Assembly (NCBI RefSeq): GCF_040081925.1
Contig: NZ_JBEBMF010000002.1
Location: 496,001 to 560,000, forward strand
Length of the DNA: 64,000 bases
Origin: Mesorhizobium_K quangtriensis
GTDB lineage: Bacteria; Pseudomonadota; Alphaproteobacteria; Rhizobiales; Rhizobiaceae
Reading direction: 5' to 3'
In this document: one piece after another, positions 17,768 to 25,687 of the stretch
Position numbering within the stretch: the stretch's first letter is position 1
Layout: each line of letters opens with the position of its first letter
Notes under the pieces: model-generated
Told to the model about the DNA's origin: nothing
Seen by the model: only the letters and a program-made list of their open reading frames with translations
The model's database searches: none
Program-made: the position numbers and the translations under genes

Positions 17768-18472
17768 ATGCCAAAGCGGCGCGCCCTTTCGCTCACAGCC
17801 GGACTGGTCGCGCTTTGCGAACGCGACGTTGCAGATCCAGGCCCCGATCCGCGCTATATGCAGCTGACCGACGCCGAAGTCTCCGCCAAGGCCGCCGAAC
17901 TCGACCAAGATGCCGGCGAACAGCTCTGGCTTTTTGCCTATGGCTCTCTGATCTGGAAGCCGGAATTCGAGGCCGTCGAGACGATCCGCGCCACCGCGCA
18001 TGGATGGCATCGGTCCTTTTCCATGGAACTGCCGCGCTGGCGTGGCTCGCCCGACCAGCCCGGCCAGATGATGGTGATCGAGCGGGGAGGAACGTGCCAC
18101 GGCGTCGCGTTGCGCATGCCCGACAAGGATCGGCGACAGCAGCTTTTCCGCATGCTCTATCGCGAAGCGGAATATCAGGGCGATCTCGACAACACGCGTT
18201 GGCTTCACGTCGAGACTGACAATGGCAGGCTCAGGGCGCTTGCCTTCTGGGCCGCCCCAACGCCCGGCTTTCCGTTCCTGAAATTGCAACCCGAAGAGGC
18301 CGCACGCCGGATCGCCCGCGCCTGCGGACATCTCGGCTCCAACGCCGCCTATCTCTACAACACCATCGTCAAGCTCGAGGAATTCGGCATCCACGACCGC
18401 AATCTGTGGCACCTGCAGGAGCTTGTGGCGGTGGAGATTGGACGGCTGAGAGGTGGCGGGACCAACGGTTAA
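17768..18472 (+). CDS. ChaC-like gamma-glutamylcyclotransferase
   Basis: This 234-residue protein has the gamma-glutamylcyclotransferase fold: the substrate loop FAYGSLIWKP (YGSL 58-61), HGWHRSFSM, RGGTCHGVALRM and an acidic YREAEYQGD segment that supplies the catalytic Glu (133 or 135). ChaC enzymes cleave gamma-glutamyl peptides such as glutathione to 5-oxoproline. ATG 17768 has AGG about five bases upstream; ATG 17741 would add nine residues. It is divergent from the helicase, separated by the SOS box. Confidence 0.9.
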   Translation: MPKRRALSLTAGLVALCERDVADPGPDPRYMQLTDAEVSAKAAELDQDAGEQLWLFAYGSLIWKPEFEAVETIRATAHGWHRSFSMELPRWRGSPDQPGQMMVIERGGTCHGVALRMPDKDRRQQLFRMLYREAEYQGDLDNTRWLHVETDNGRLRALAFWAAPTPGFPFLKLQPEEAARRIARACGHLGSNAAYLYNTIVKLEEFGIHDRNLWHLQELVAVEIGRLRGGGTNG

Positions 18473-18481
18473 GGGATGGCC

Positions 18482-18811
18482 TCAGCTACGGTGCAACGGA
18501 TCGTTTTCCAGCAGGATCGGTTTTCCGTGCGGGGTCGCATGGGCAGCCCGCTCCCATGCGGCAGCGACGGCATCGACATCTGACCTGAGCGCGAGATGTT
18601 TTGAGGCAAGCAACCCCTCCAGAGCAGCAAGCCAGCGCTCGTAATAGTCGCTGCCATCGGTTGCCGCGTCAGGTTTTTTCACCTCGGCCGACAAAGCGTC
18701 CGCCCATTCGCTCCATGAAAACAGGCCGCGCTCATGCAGTGCGACAGTCAGGGCAAAGGCCTGCGCCTGCCACGGCTCCGCAAAAACCGGAGCGTCCAAA
18801 GCGTTGGGCAT
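18482..18811 (-). CDS. Nitrile hydratase accessory/activator protein
   Basis: The predicted 109-residue protein contains PVFAEPWQAQAFALTVAL and FSWSEWADAL, the conserved opening of the nitrile hydratase accessory family. It resembles the N-terminal half of the beta subunit and is the chaperone that inserts cobalt in cobalt-type enzymes (family knowledge). ATG 18811 is chosen; ATG 18862 would overlap the end of the beta gene by 32 bases. It is the third gene of an alpha-beta-accessory operon. A second shared stretch is YYERWLAALEGLLA. Confidence 0.85.
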   Translation of the reverse strand: MPNALDAPVFAEPWQAQAFALTVALHERGLFSWSEWADALSAEVKKPDAATDGSDYYERWLAALEGLLASKHLALRSDVDAVAAAWERAAHATPHGKPILLENDPLHRS

Positions 18812-18830
18812 GTCTGACGGACCGTCGGAG

Positions 18831-19490
18831 TCAGGCCGGTTCAAGATAGCTTTCCCAGGCATCGATTGACACCGTCAGCGTCGGATCAGCATCGTCGCCC
18901 CAGATCTCGCAACCGTCGAACACCACCGTATATACCCATTGAGGGTTCTCGCCCGCGCCCCGGGCGTTCGTATCCGGAAAAACGAAGCCCTCACGCACGG
19001 CCTCCACCACCCCCCGCTTGTCGCGGGCGTATCGCGGGAGCCGCGTATGTCCGGTTGGACTGAAGTTGCGCGTGACGATCCTGTCGCCTGCCCTGAACCG
19101 GGGCGGCGTTGCAACCGGCCGGTCACATGGGCCACCCAGCGCCAGTACGGCGGGCACGTCGGCTGCCTGCAGAACGCGCTTGGGCTGCGAAGCGCCGTCG
19201 ACCGCCCTGCCCTCCGCGAGGTCGCGCTCGCTGAGGAAACCGTGACGCGTAAGCAGCCGTTCCAGTCCCTTGATCCAGATTTCGTAGTAACTTGACGAAA
19301 GGTAGTCGACCGGATGGCGGTTCTCCCGGGCGTGGCGGCTCTCGTCGATGTTCCATGCTCCCATGGCACCAGCACAGAGCGTCAGGCCGAGCGCACGCTT
19401 CTCCCACGCGGCATGGAAGATCGGCTCGTCCTGTTCCGGGGCAACAGGTCCGAGTCCCATCTGGCCGCCGAGGTCGTGCGGGCCGTTCAT
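18831..19490 (-). CDS. nthB: Nitrile hydratase beta subunit
   Basis: This 219-residue protein starts MNGPHDLGGQMGLGPV, the canonical beta start, and has FHAAWEKRALGLTLC, YYEIWIKGLERLL, and a C-terminal SH3-like barrel (RFRAGDRIVTRNFSPTGHTRLPRY, then GVVEAVREGFVFPD). It pairs with the alpha subunit to form the hydratase that turns nitriles into amides in the cytoplasm. ATG 19490 overlaps the alpha stop by four bases (ATGA), so translation is coupled. Confidence 0.95.
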   Translation of the reverse strand: MNGPHDLGGQMGLGPVAPEQDEPIFHAAWEKRALGLTLCAGAMGAWNIDESRHARENRHPVDYLSSSYYEIWIKGLERLLTRHGFLSERDLAEGRAVDGASQPKRVLQAADVPAVLALGGPCDRPVATPPRFRAGDRIVTRNFSPTGHTRLPRYARDKRGVVEAVREGFVFPDTNARGAGENPQWVYTVVFDGCEIWGDDADPTLTVSIDAWESYLEPA

Positions 19491-20116
19491 GCCGCTATCG
19501 ATCCTTCGTCGGGCTCCCGCGCGAGGCCCGTTCCAATCATGGAATCGCGGGTTACCAGATTGGCAAGCTTTTCCTCGCTCCAGCCTTCCGTCCCGGAAGG
19601 CCTTTGCGGAACGACGAGATAGCGCAGTTCTGCGGTCGAATCCCAAACGCGGATTTTCGTGTCGGCCGGAAGGCTCAAGCCGAACTCCGCCAAAACTCCA
19701 CGTGGGTCGATGACGGCGCGGCTGCGATAAGGCGGCGCCTTGTACCACACAGGCGGCAGTCCGAGCACGCTCCACGGATAGCAGGAGCACAGCGTGCAGA
19801 CGACGAGGTTGTGCGTCTCGTCGGTGTTGAATGTGGCCTGCATGTGCTCGCCCTGCCGACCGGTAAAGCCAAGCGAGGCGATAGCGGCTGTCGCGTCCCT
19901 CCTGAGCCATTCTGCAAATTCAGGATCCGCCCAGGCCCGTGCCACAACCCTCGCACCGTTCCTAGGCCCCACCTTCGTCTCGTAGGCATCGACAATGGCA
20001 TCGACGGCGGCTGGATCGATCAGTCCTTTTTGCGTCAGGATGGTTTCCAGCGCCCGTACCCGCGCGGCCATCGGGTCCAGTTCATTGTCATGGTCGTGAT
20101 CATGATCGTGAGACAT
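19487..20116 (-). CDS. nthA: Nitrile hydratase alpha subunit, cobalt type
   Basis: This 209-residue subunit carries the metal claw VCTLCSC at residues 106-112. The Thr in the first position (C-T-L-C-S-C) marks the cobalt class, since iron enzymes have Ser there; the two outer Cys of the claw are normally oxidised to sulfinate and sulfenate. The N-terminus is a short His/Asp-rich run (HDHDHDHD) typical of alpha subunits. The operon order alpha-beta-accessory matches cobalt nitrile hydratases. No amidase or cobalt transporter gene is adjacent. Confidence 0.96.
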   Translation of the reverse strand: MSHDHDHDHDNELDPMAARVRALETILTQKGLIDPAAVDAIVDAYETKVGPRNGARVVARAWADPEFAEWLRRDATAAIASLGFTGRQGEHMQATFNTDETHNLVVCTLCSCYPWSVLGLPPVWYKAPPYRSRAVIDPRGVLAEFGLSLPADTKIRVWDSTAELRYLVVPQRPSGTEGWSEEKLANLVTRDSMIGTGLAREPDEGSIAA

Positions 20117-20256
20117 CCCCGGAAATTACGAGTTTGCCTGTACAGCAGCAAGCTAAGACTATCGGGCCAGAGCCACTAAACTTGAATAAAAGAGTTGTGT
20201 TTTGCGGCTGGCTTGACCAAGAATCCCGGCCATCCGGGCAAGGACAAGGGAACCGC

Positions 20257-21006
20257 ATGTCCATCGCGGCCAAAGCCGAAGAGAGCAGCCTCACACGCGA
20301 ACTGATCGCAAGCGCTGTCCGAAGCATTGACGCGGCCGATCAGTTCTCGCTGCCGTTTCCCCACATCTTCTTCCGCGACTTCTTCCCGAATGACTTTTAC
20401 ACCGAACTGCTCGGTTCCATCCCGTCCAGGGGCTACGCGCCCATAACGGCAACGCGTAGCGGCCTGCGCCTCTACGGCGAGAATGTCGATAAGATCGATC
20501 CCGATATCCGTGCGATGTGGGCGGGCGTCTCGGAGATGCTGACATCCCGCGAAGTCGAAGACGCCATCCGCCGGCAACTGCATGAGGGGCTCGTGATCCG
20601 CGCCAAGGGCGACAAGGTGGGCGCCCCCGAAAAGTTGAAGCTCGTCGCCAAGCCGGTCCTCTACAACGACAAGGACGGCTACGAGATTAAGCCGCATCCC
20701 GACGCCCGCAAGAAGGTGCTCACGATGCAGCTCTACTGCCCGCCGGACGGGAGCCAGAAGGATCTCGGCACAACGCTCTACCAGGCGTCGCTAAAGGGCT
20801 TGCTGCATGTCGGCTCCTACGGGCTGGAGCCAGTCAAGACCCTGCCCTTCCTGCCGAATGTCGGCTACGCCTTCGTTGTCCTGAAGGCCTATCATTCACT
20901 GATGAAGATGAGTTGGCATGGCCGCTCGAAGATCACCACACCGATCGACCATCCGCGCGAGTCACTGCTGAACACCTTCTACGTGAACGAAGACGTCGGC
21001 TTCTGA
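20257..21006 (+). CDS. Probable 2OG-Fe(II) oxygenase-like protein, function unknown
   Basis: The protein has 249 residues. I see a double-stranded beta-helix pattern: IKPHPDARKKVLTMQLYCP (His147 and Asp149 as the HxD pair), a Gly-Thr-Thr-Leu-Tyr strand, FLPNVGYAFVVLKAYHS (His213) and an Arg near 234 followed by LLNTFY. This is the arrangement of small 2OG-Fe(II) oxygenases that act on sugars or small metabolites. ATG 20257 follows AAGGACAAGGGAACCGC; the frame upstream of it is not protein-like. It is transcribed away from the nitrile hydratase operon, and its substrate is unknown. Confidence 0.7.
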   Translation: MSIAAKAEESSLTRELIASAVRSIDAADQFSLPFPHIFFRDFFPNDFYTELLGSIPSRGYAPITATRSGLRLYGENVDKIDPDIRAMWAGVSEMLTSREVEDAIRRQLHEGLVIRAKGDKVGAPEKLKLVAKPVLYNDKDGYEIKPHPDARKKVLTMQLYCPPDGSQKDLGTTLYQASLKGLLHVGSYGLEPVKTLPFLPNVGYAFVVLKAYHSLMKMSWHGRSKITTPIDHPRESLLNTFYVNEDVGF

Positions 21007-21025
21007 CGCCTACAGGAAATCGAGA

Positions 21026-21598
21026 TCACATCCCCTGTGGGCCGCGGTTCATGGCGGCCACGCCGGTCCGGCAGATTTCCACAAGGCCAAGTGGCCTCAT
21101 GATGGCGATGAACTGGTCGACCTTCGAGCCCTTGCCGGTGATCTCGAAGATGAAATGCTCGGTGTTGGCATCGATCACGCTGGCGCGGAAAGCGTCGGCA
21201 AGACGCAGCGCCTCGACCCGCTCGTCGCCCTTGCCGGCGACCTTGACCAGAGCAAGCTCGCGTTCCAGCGGCCGTTCCTGCCCAAGTTCCTTTGCCCGAA
21301 CCGTCAGGTCGACGACGCCATGCACCGGCACGATGCGCTCGAGCTGATGCTTGATCTGCTCAAGCACATGCGGTGTGCCCCGCGTCACGATGGTTATCCT
21401 CGATAGTCGCTTTTCGTGCTCGGTTTCCGAGACGGTCAGGCTCTCGATATTGTAGCCGCGCCCGGAGAAAAGACCGATGACGCGGGCAAGGACGCCCGGT
21501 TCGTTGTCGACGAGCACAGATAGCGTGTGCGTCTCCGGCTTCTCGGTCTCCTTAGCGATGAAATAGGCGGAACCGGTAGGTTGTAGCTGGGCGTTCAT
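21026..21598 (-). CDS. ilvH: Acetolactate synthase small (regulatory) subunit
   Basis: This 190-residue protein has an N-terminal ACT domain (THTLSVLVDNEPGVLARVIGLFSGRGYNIESLTV, given as about residues 24-57) that binds valine for feedback inhibition, and a C-terminal ALS_ss_C domain ending in MRPLGLVEICRTG. The 20-residue N-terminal leader (MNAQLQPTGSAYFIAKETEK) is longer than in E. coli and usual in alphaproteobacteria. It lies 59 bases after the large-subunit gene and shares its attenuated promoter. Confidence 0.96.
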   Translation of the reverse strand: MNAQLQPTGSAYFIAKETEKPETHTLSVLVDNEPGVLARVIGLFSGRGYNIESLTVSETEHEKRLSRITIVTRGTPHVLEQIKHQLERIVPVHGVVDLTVRAKELGQERPLERELALVKVAGKGDERVEALRLADAFRASVIDANTEHFIFEITGKGSKVDQFIAIMRPLGLVEICRTGVAAMNRGPQGM

Positions 21599-21657
21599 TT
21601 TTGAATCTCTGTCTCGGAAACTGGCTCTAACGGGTTGCTGTGCAAGGGCTTTCGTCC

Positions 21658-23454
21658 CTACACCAGCTCCCTGCCCTTGGCGTCGATGGCGTTCGCAACG
21701 GCTTCGTCGGTGGCCTCGTCGGGCAGCAGCATCTCATTGTGTGCCTTGCCGGACGGGATCATCGGGAAACAGTTGGCAAGCGCCGCGACACGGCAGTCAA
21801 ACAGCACCGGTTTCTTCACGTCGATCATCTCCTTGATCGCATCGTCGAGGTCGCCGGGCTTCTCGCAGCGAATGCCGTGTGCGCCATAGGCCTGCGCCAG
21901 CAGCACGAAATCGGGCATCGCTTCGGTGTAGGAATGCGACAGCCGGTTGCCGTGCAGCAATTGCTGCCATTGCCTTACCATGCCCATATACTGGTTGTTC
22001 AGGATGAAGATCTTGATCGGCGCTTCGTACTGAACGGCGCAGCTCATCTCCTGCATGGTCATCTGCACGGAGGCATCGCCGGCTATGTCGATAACCAGCG
22101 AGTCCGGATGCGCGATCTGGACACCAAGAGCCGCCGGCAGGCCGTAACCCATGGTGCCGAGGCCGCCCGACGTCATCCAGCGGTTGGGCTCGTCGAAATG
22201 GAAATGCTGGGCCGCCCACATCTGGTGCTGGCCGACCTCCGTCGTGATGTAGGTATCGTGGCCTCTGGTCAGTTCGAAAAGCCGTTGGATCGCGTATTGC
22301 GGCATGATCACGTCGTCGCTCATACGGTAGGCGAGCGAATCCCTGGCGCGCCAGCGCGCGATCTGCTCCCACCAGGGGTGCAGCGTCCTCTTGTCGGTCT
22401 TGGCGGAAGCTCGCCACAGCCGCACCATATCCTCGAGCACGCGGCCGACATCGCCCAGGATGCCGATATCGGCGCGCACGTTCTTGTTGATCGAGGACGG
22501 GTCGATATCGATGTGGATCTTCTTGGAATTCGGCGCGAACGCGTTCAGCCGGCCGGTGATCCGGTCGTCGAAGCGCGCGCCGATGCAGACCATCACGTCG
22601 CAATCGTGCATGGCCATGTTGGCCTCGTAGGTGCCGTGCATTCCGAGCATGCCGAGCCAGTTCTTGCCGCTCGCCGGATACGCCCCGAGCCCCATCAAGG
22701 TCGAGGTGATGGGGAAGCCGGTGAGGTCGACAAGTTCACGCAGCAACTGGCTTGCCTGCGGACCGGAATTGATGACGCCGCCGCCGGAATAGATGATCGG
22801 CTTCTTTGCGCCGGCCATCAGTTCGACAGCCGCCTTTATCTTCCCCAGGTCGCCTTGGAGCTTGGGGTGGTAAGAGGTGCGGGGCGCGGTCTGCGGCGGC
22901 GTGTAGGTGCCCTTGGCAAACTGCACATCCTTCGGAATGTCCACGACGACCGGGCCGGGACGACCTGTCGTGGCGACGTGAAACGCCTCGTGAATCGTCG
23001 CCGCGAGGTCGTTGACATCCTTCACCAGCCAGTTGTGCTTGGTGCAGGGGCGCGTGATGCCGACCGTGTCGCATTCCTGGAACGCGTCCGAACCGATGAG
23101 CGCGGTCGGCACCTGCCCGGTGAGGCAGACGAGGGGGATGGAATCCATGAGGGCGTCCTGCAACGCAGTGACGACGTTGGTCGCGCCAGGACCTGACGTG
23201 ACGAGCACGACGCCCGGCTTGCCGGTCGAGCGGGCATAACCCTCGGCTGCATGGCCCGCACCCTGTTCGTGGCGGACAAGGATGTGCTGGATTGCATCTT
23301 GCTGGAACAATTCGTCATAAATCGGCAGGACCGCGCCGCCTGGATAGCCGAAAAGATGCAGGACGCCGTTGTCCTTGAGCGCCTGGACAACCATCTCGGC
23401 GCCGGTCATTTCGAGATTTGGCGCCTCGCGCTGTTCGCTCTGTCCGTTGGTCAT
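21658..23454 (-). CDS. ilvB: Acetolactate synthase large (catalytic) subunit
   Basis: This 598-residue ThDP enzyme performs the first common step of valine, leucine and isoleucine synthesis. Visible landmarks: EMVVQALKDNGVLHLFGYPGGAVLPIYD with the cofactor-activating HEQGAGHAAEGYAR Glu, the FAD-binding middle domain (MLGMHGTYEANMAM), and the ThDP motif GDASVQMTMQEM...NNQYMGMVRQW. ATG 23454 begins MTNGQSEQREAPNLEMTGAEM. It is preceded by a leader-peptide attenuator at 23509-23619, so expression should rise when branched-chain aminoacyl-tRNAs run short. Confidence 0.97.
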   Translation of the reverse strand: MTNGQSEQREAPNLEMTGAEMVVQALKDNGVLHLFGYPGGAVLPIYDELFQQDAIQHILVRHEQGAGHAAEGYARSTGKPGVVLVTSGPGATNVVTALQDALMDSIPLVCLTGQVPTALIGSDAFQECDTVGITRPCTKHNWLVKDVNDLAATIHEAFHVATTGRPGPVVVDIPKDVQFAKGTYTPPQTAPRTSYHPKLQGDLGKIKAAVELMAGAKKPIIYSGGGVINSGPQASQLLRELVDLTGFPITSTLMGLGAYPASGKNWLGMLGMHGTYEANMAMHDCDVMVCIGARFDDRITGRLNAFAPNSKKIHIDIDPSSINKNVRADIGILGDVGRVLEDMVRLWRASAKTDKRTLHPWWEQIARWRARDSLAYRMSDDVIMPQYAIQRLFELTRGHDTYITTEVGQHQMWAAQHFHFDEPNRWMTSGGLGTMGYGLPAALGVQIAHPDSLVIDIAGDASVQMTMQEMSCAVQYEAPIKIFILNNQYMGMVRQWQQLLHGNRLSHSYTEAMPDFVLLAQAYGAHGIRCEKPGDLDDAIKEMIDVKKPVLFDCRVAALANCFPMIPSGKAHNEMLLPDEATDEAVANAIDAKGRELV

Positions 23455-23508
23455 CGTCCTGCTTCCGTTTTTCTGATCGGTATTCTGTTTTGTCTTGGTC
23501 CGAATAAC

Positions 23509-23532
23509 AAAAAAGGCCCCCGAGGGAGCCTT
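23509..23532 (-). terminator. Attenuator terminator of the ilvBH leader
   Basis: On the ilv strand AAGGCTCCC and GGGGGCCTT form a stem with a very short loop, followed directly by a run of T. It is a textbook intrinsic terminator placed about 55 bases before the ilvB start, thus between leader and gene. Confidence 0.85.
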
Positions 23533-23565
23533 CGTCTTTGCGCATGGGGTGCTGTCGCCCGGCGG

Positions 23566-23619
23566 TTATACCGCCCTGCCCATGCGCAATCCTACTACGA
23601 GAATGAGTGCCGTGTTCAT
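23566..23619 (-). CDS. ilvBH leader peptide (transcription attenuator)
   Basis: A 17-codon frame from ATG 23619 to TAA encodes MNTALILVVGLRMGRAV. Five consecutive codons (Leu-Ile-Leu-Val-Val) and a following Leu are the end products of the pathway. The codons after GUA-GUA enter an 11-bp stem (TTGCGCATGGG with CCCATGCGCAA, arms at 23579-23589 and 23538-23548) that encloses a 6-bp hairpin holding the stop codon; the terminator follows. No ribosome site is seen, and a TTGACT at 23657-23652 suggests transcription starts only a few bases before the ATG, so it may be nearly leaderless. The exact antiterminator pairing could not be assigned by eye. Confidence 0.82.
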   Translation of the reverse strand: MNTALILVVGLRMGRAV

Positions 23620-23817
23620 GGGCGCGGACAATAAGTATGGAAACCGCCGCGAGTCAATCGGGTTTTTTAGGTGTTTTGAAATGAAAGCTCCGCGAGCGAC
23701 ACGCAGACAACATGCAATTTTACCGTGCGCGTAAACCTCTCCTCAACCATCCCGCCACACGTGGCTTTAACCGCCATTTGTTAGGTTCTGGAACATAGGC
23801 TTAGGGGACATCGCGGT

Positions 23818-25644
23818 ATGTATGCACAGGACATCTCCCGTGGAGAGACCACGTCGCAGGAGCGCCGCGACGATCAGCAAAACGACAAGCGCATCCTCGG
23901 TCATGTCGTGCATTGCGATGGCGCGCGCGCCACGATCACCGCCTATGCGGATGAGGAAGACGGGACGGTAACGGAACAGTGGACTGTCGGCCGGATGATC
24001 TCCATCAATCTCGGCATCGCACGCACTGTGGGCCTTGTCTACGCGATCAACAAGGGCGACCTTTCGTGGCGTCCCGGCGAACGGAACGCCATCCAGGTCA
24101 GTGTCGAACTGGTCGGCGAGGTTCGCGACCGCGAGGCGCCGCAGCCGCCGATCTTCGACCGCGGCATCACAATCTACCCGCATATCGGCGCGGTCGCACA
24201 TCGCATCCGCACCGGCGACCTGCAGGCCGTCTACGACCTCGCGGGACGCCGTTCCGTCATGATCGGCCAGTTGTCGCAGGATGAGTCAATCGAGGCGCGC
24301 ATCGCCATCGACGACACGCTGGCGAGGCACTTCGCGATCGTCGGCACCACCGGCGTCGGCAAGTCCACCGCCGTTTCGCTTCTGATGCGCAAGGCCATCG
24401 AGGCCCGCCCTGACCTTCGTATTCTTATCCTCGACCCGCACAACGAGTTCGCGGCATCCCTGCCCGAACATTGCGTACGCGTCGATGCCAATTCGCTCGA
24501 CCTTCCCTTCTGGATGTTCCGGCTGGAGGAACTGACCGAGGTGCTGTTCCGCGGCCGCGAGTCCGAGCCGGAGGAAGTGGACGTGCTGCGCGACCTGATA
24601 CCGATCGCGAAAAATCTCTATCGCAACCCGGGGTCGGGCGCATTCGTTCGCCGCGGAAGCGACGCGTTGACGGCCGACACGCCGGTGCCCTACCGCATGG
24701 CAGATCTCATCAAGCAGATAGACGAGCGTATGGGCCTGCTTGAAAGCAAGAACGACCGCCCGACTTTGAAGTCGCTCAGGACGCGCATTGAATCCGCTGT
24801 CGCCGACCCGCGCTACAAGTTCATGTTCAATTCGCGGCTGATCGAGGACACGATCCACGAGACCATCGGCAACATCTTCCGTGTCCCGCATGACGGCCGG
24901 CGCGTGACCTGCTTCGAGATGGCCGGAATGCCCTCGGAAGTGGTGAATTCCGTCTGTTCGGTCCTGGCACGCCTGGCTTTCGATCTTGCCCTGTGGAGCG
25001 AGGGCAAGCTGAAGCTTCTGGTCATGTGCGAGGAAGCGCACCGCTACATGCCGGCCGATCCGCGTCTCGGCTTCGCGCCCACGAGGCATGCGCTTTCGCG
25101 TATCGCCAAAGAAGGCCGCAAGTACGGCTGCTATCTCGGCGTCATCACGCAGCGCCCTGGTGAACTCGATCCGACGATCCTGTCGCAGTGTTCGACCTTC
25201 TTCGCCATGCGTTTGGCCAACGAGCACGACCAGGCAATCATCCGCTCGGCAATCGCGGATTCCTCCGCGTCCAGCCTCGCCTTCCTTTCGTCCATGGGCC
25301 AGCGCGAGGCGATCGCCTTCGGCGAAGGCGTGGCAACGACGATGCGCCTGAAATTCGAGCGCCTCGCCGCAAACCTTATTCCCGGAACGGCAAAGCCGGA
25401 AGAAGGCGAGAAATCCGGCGGCAGCGACGACGTGGATCTCATTCACATCGTCGAGCGGCTGCGCAATGTGCCGAAGGCCCCGACCAACCTCGCCTTCGCC
25501 GAACCGGTCAGCGCTCAGCTTCAGCCCGGCGACCCCGGCTATCGCAAGCCGGAGCCAGTTGCTGCTCAGCGGCAGCCAGCCGGTCAGGACGACCTGGACT
25601 TCGGCTACGGCCTGAAGCCTGGTCGCTTCGGCTCACGAGGCTGA
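23818..25644 (+). CDS. HerA-like hexameric ATPase/helicase (DUF87)
   Basis: This 608-residue protein has an N-terminal beta-barrel (HAS-barrel-like, about 25-130), then an FtsK/HerA-type ATPase core with Walker A GTTGVGKST (176-184), LILDPHNEF, Walker B LLVMCEEAHRYMP (about 399-411) and a sensor/arginine region ITQRPGELDPTILSQCSTFFAMRL. The C-terminal 80 residues are Pro/Gln-rich and probably disordered. HerA proteins pump or unwind DNA with nucleases such as NurA, or work in defence with SIR2 or nuclease partners; no such partner gene is next to it. It is divergent from ilvB with 363 bases between. Confidence 0.88.
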   Translation: MYAQDISRGETTSQERRDDQQNDKRILGHVVHCDGARATITAYADEEDGTVTEQWTVGRMISINLGIARTVGLVYAINKGDLSWRPGERNAIQVSVELVGEVRDREAPQPPIFDRGITIYPHIGAVAHRIRTGDLQAVYDLAGRRSVMIGQLSQDESIEARIAIDDTLARHFAIVGTTGVGKSTAVSLLMRKAIEARPDLRILILDPHNEFAASLPEHCVRVDANSLDLPFWMFRLEELTEVLFRGRESEPEEVDVLRDLIPIAKNLYRNPGSGAFVRRGSDALTADTPVPYRMADLIKQIDERMGLLESKNDRPTLKSLRTRIESAVADPRYKFMFNSRLIEDTIHETIGNIFRVPHDGRRVTCFEMAGMPSEVVNSVCSVLARLAFDLALWSEGKLKLLVMCEEAHRYMPADPRLGFAPTRHALSRIAKEGRKYGCYLGVITQRPGELDPTILSQCSTFFAMRLANEHDQAIIRSAIADSSASSLAFLSSMGQREAIAFGEGVATTMRLKFERLAANLIPGTAKPEEGEKSGGSDDVDLIHIVERLRNVPKAPTNLAFAEPVSAQLQPGDPGYRKPEPVAAQRQPAGQDDLDFGYGLKPGRFGSRG

Positions 25645-25687
25645 CAAGCCGGACGTCAAAACTGTCGACGCAAATTGAGTTGACGGC

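Noticed and set aside
17609..18412. N-terminal extension of the RecD-like helicase frame
   Set aside because: It is antisense to the ChaC-like gene and would read through the SOS box; the helicase starts at the conserved MEFSPQQ.
21640..23196. 518-codon plus-strand frame over ilvB
   Set aside because: Antisense shadow of a clear acetolactate synthase gene; composition is His/Arg/Asp/Gly-rich with no motif.
23818..25644. HerA-based anti-phage defence system
   Set aside because: No SIR2, nuclease or other effector gene is adjacent and the neighbours are core genes.
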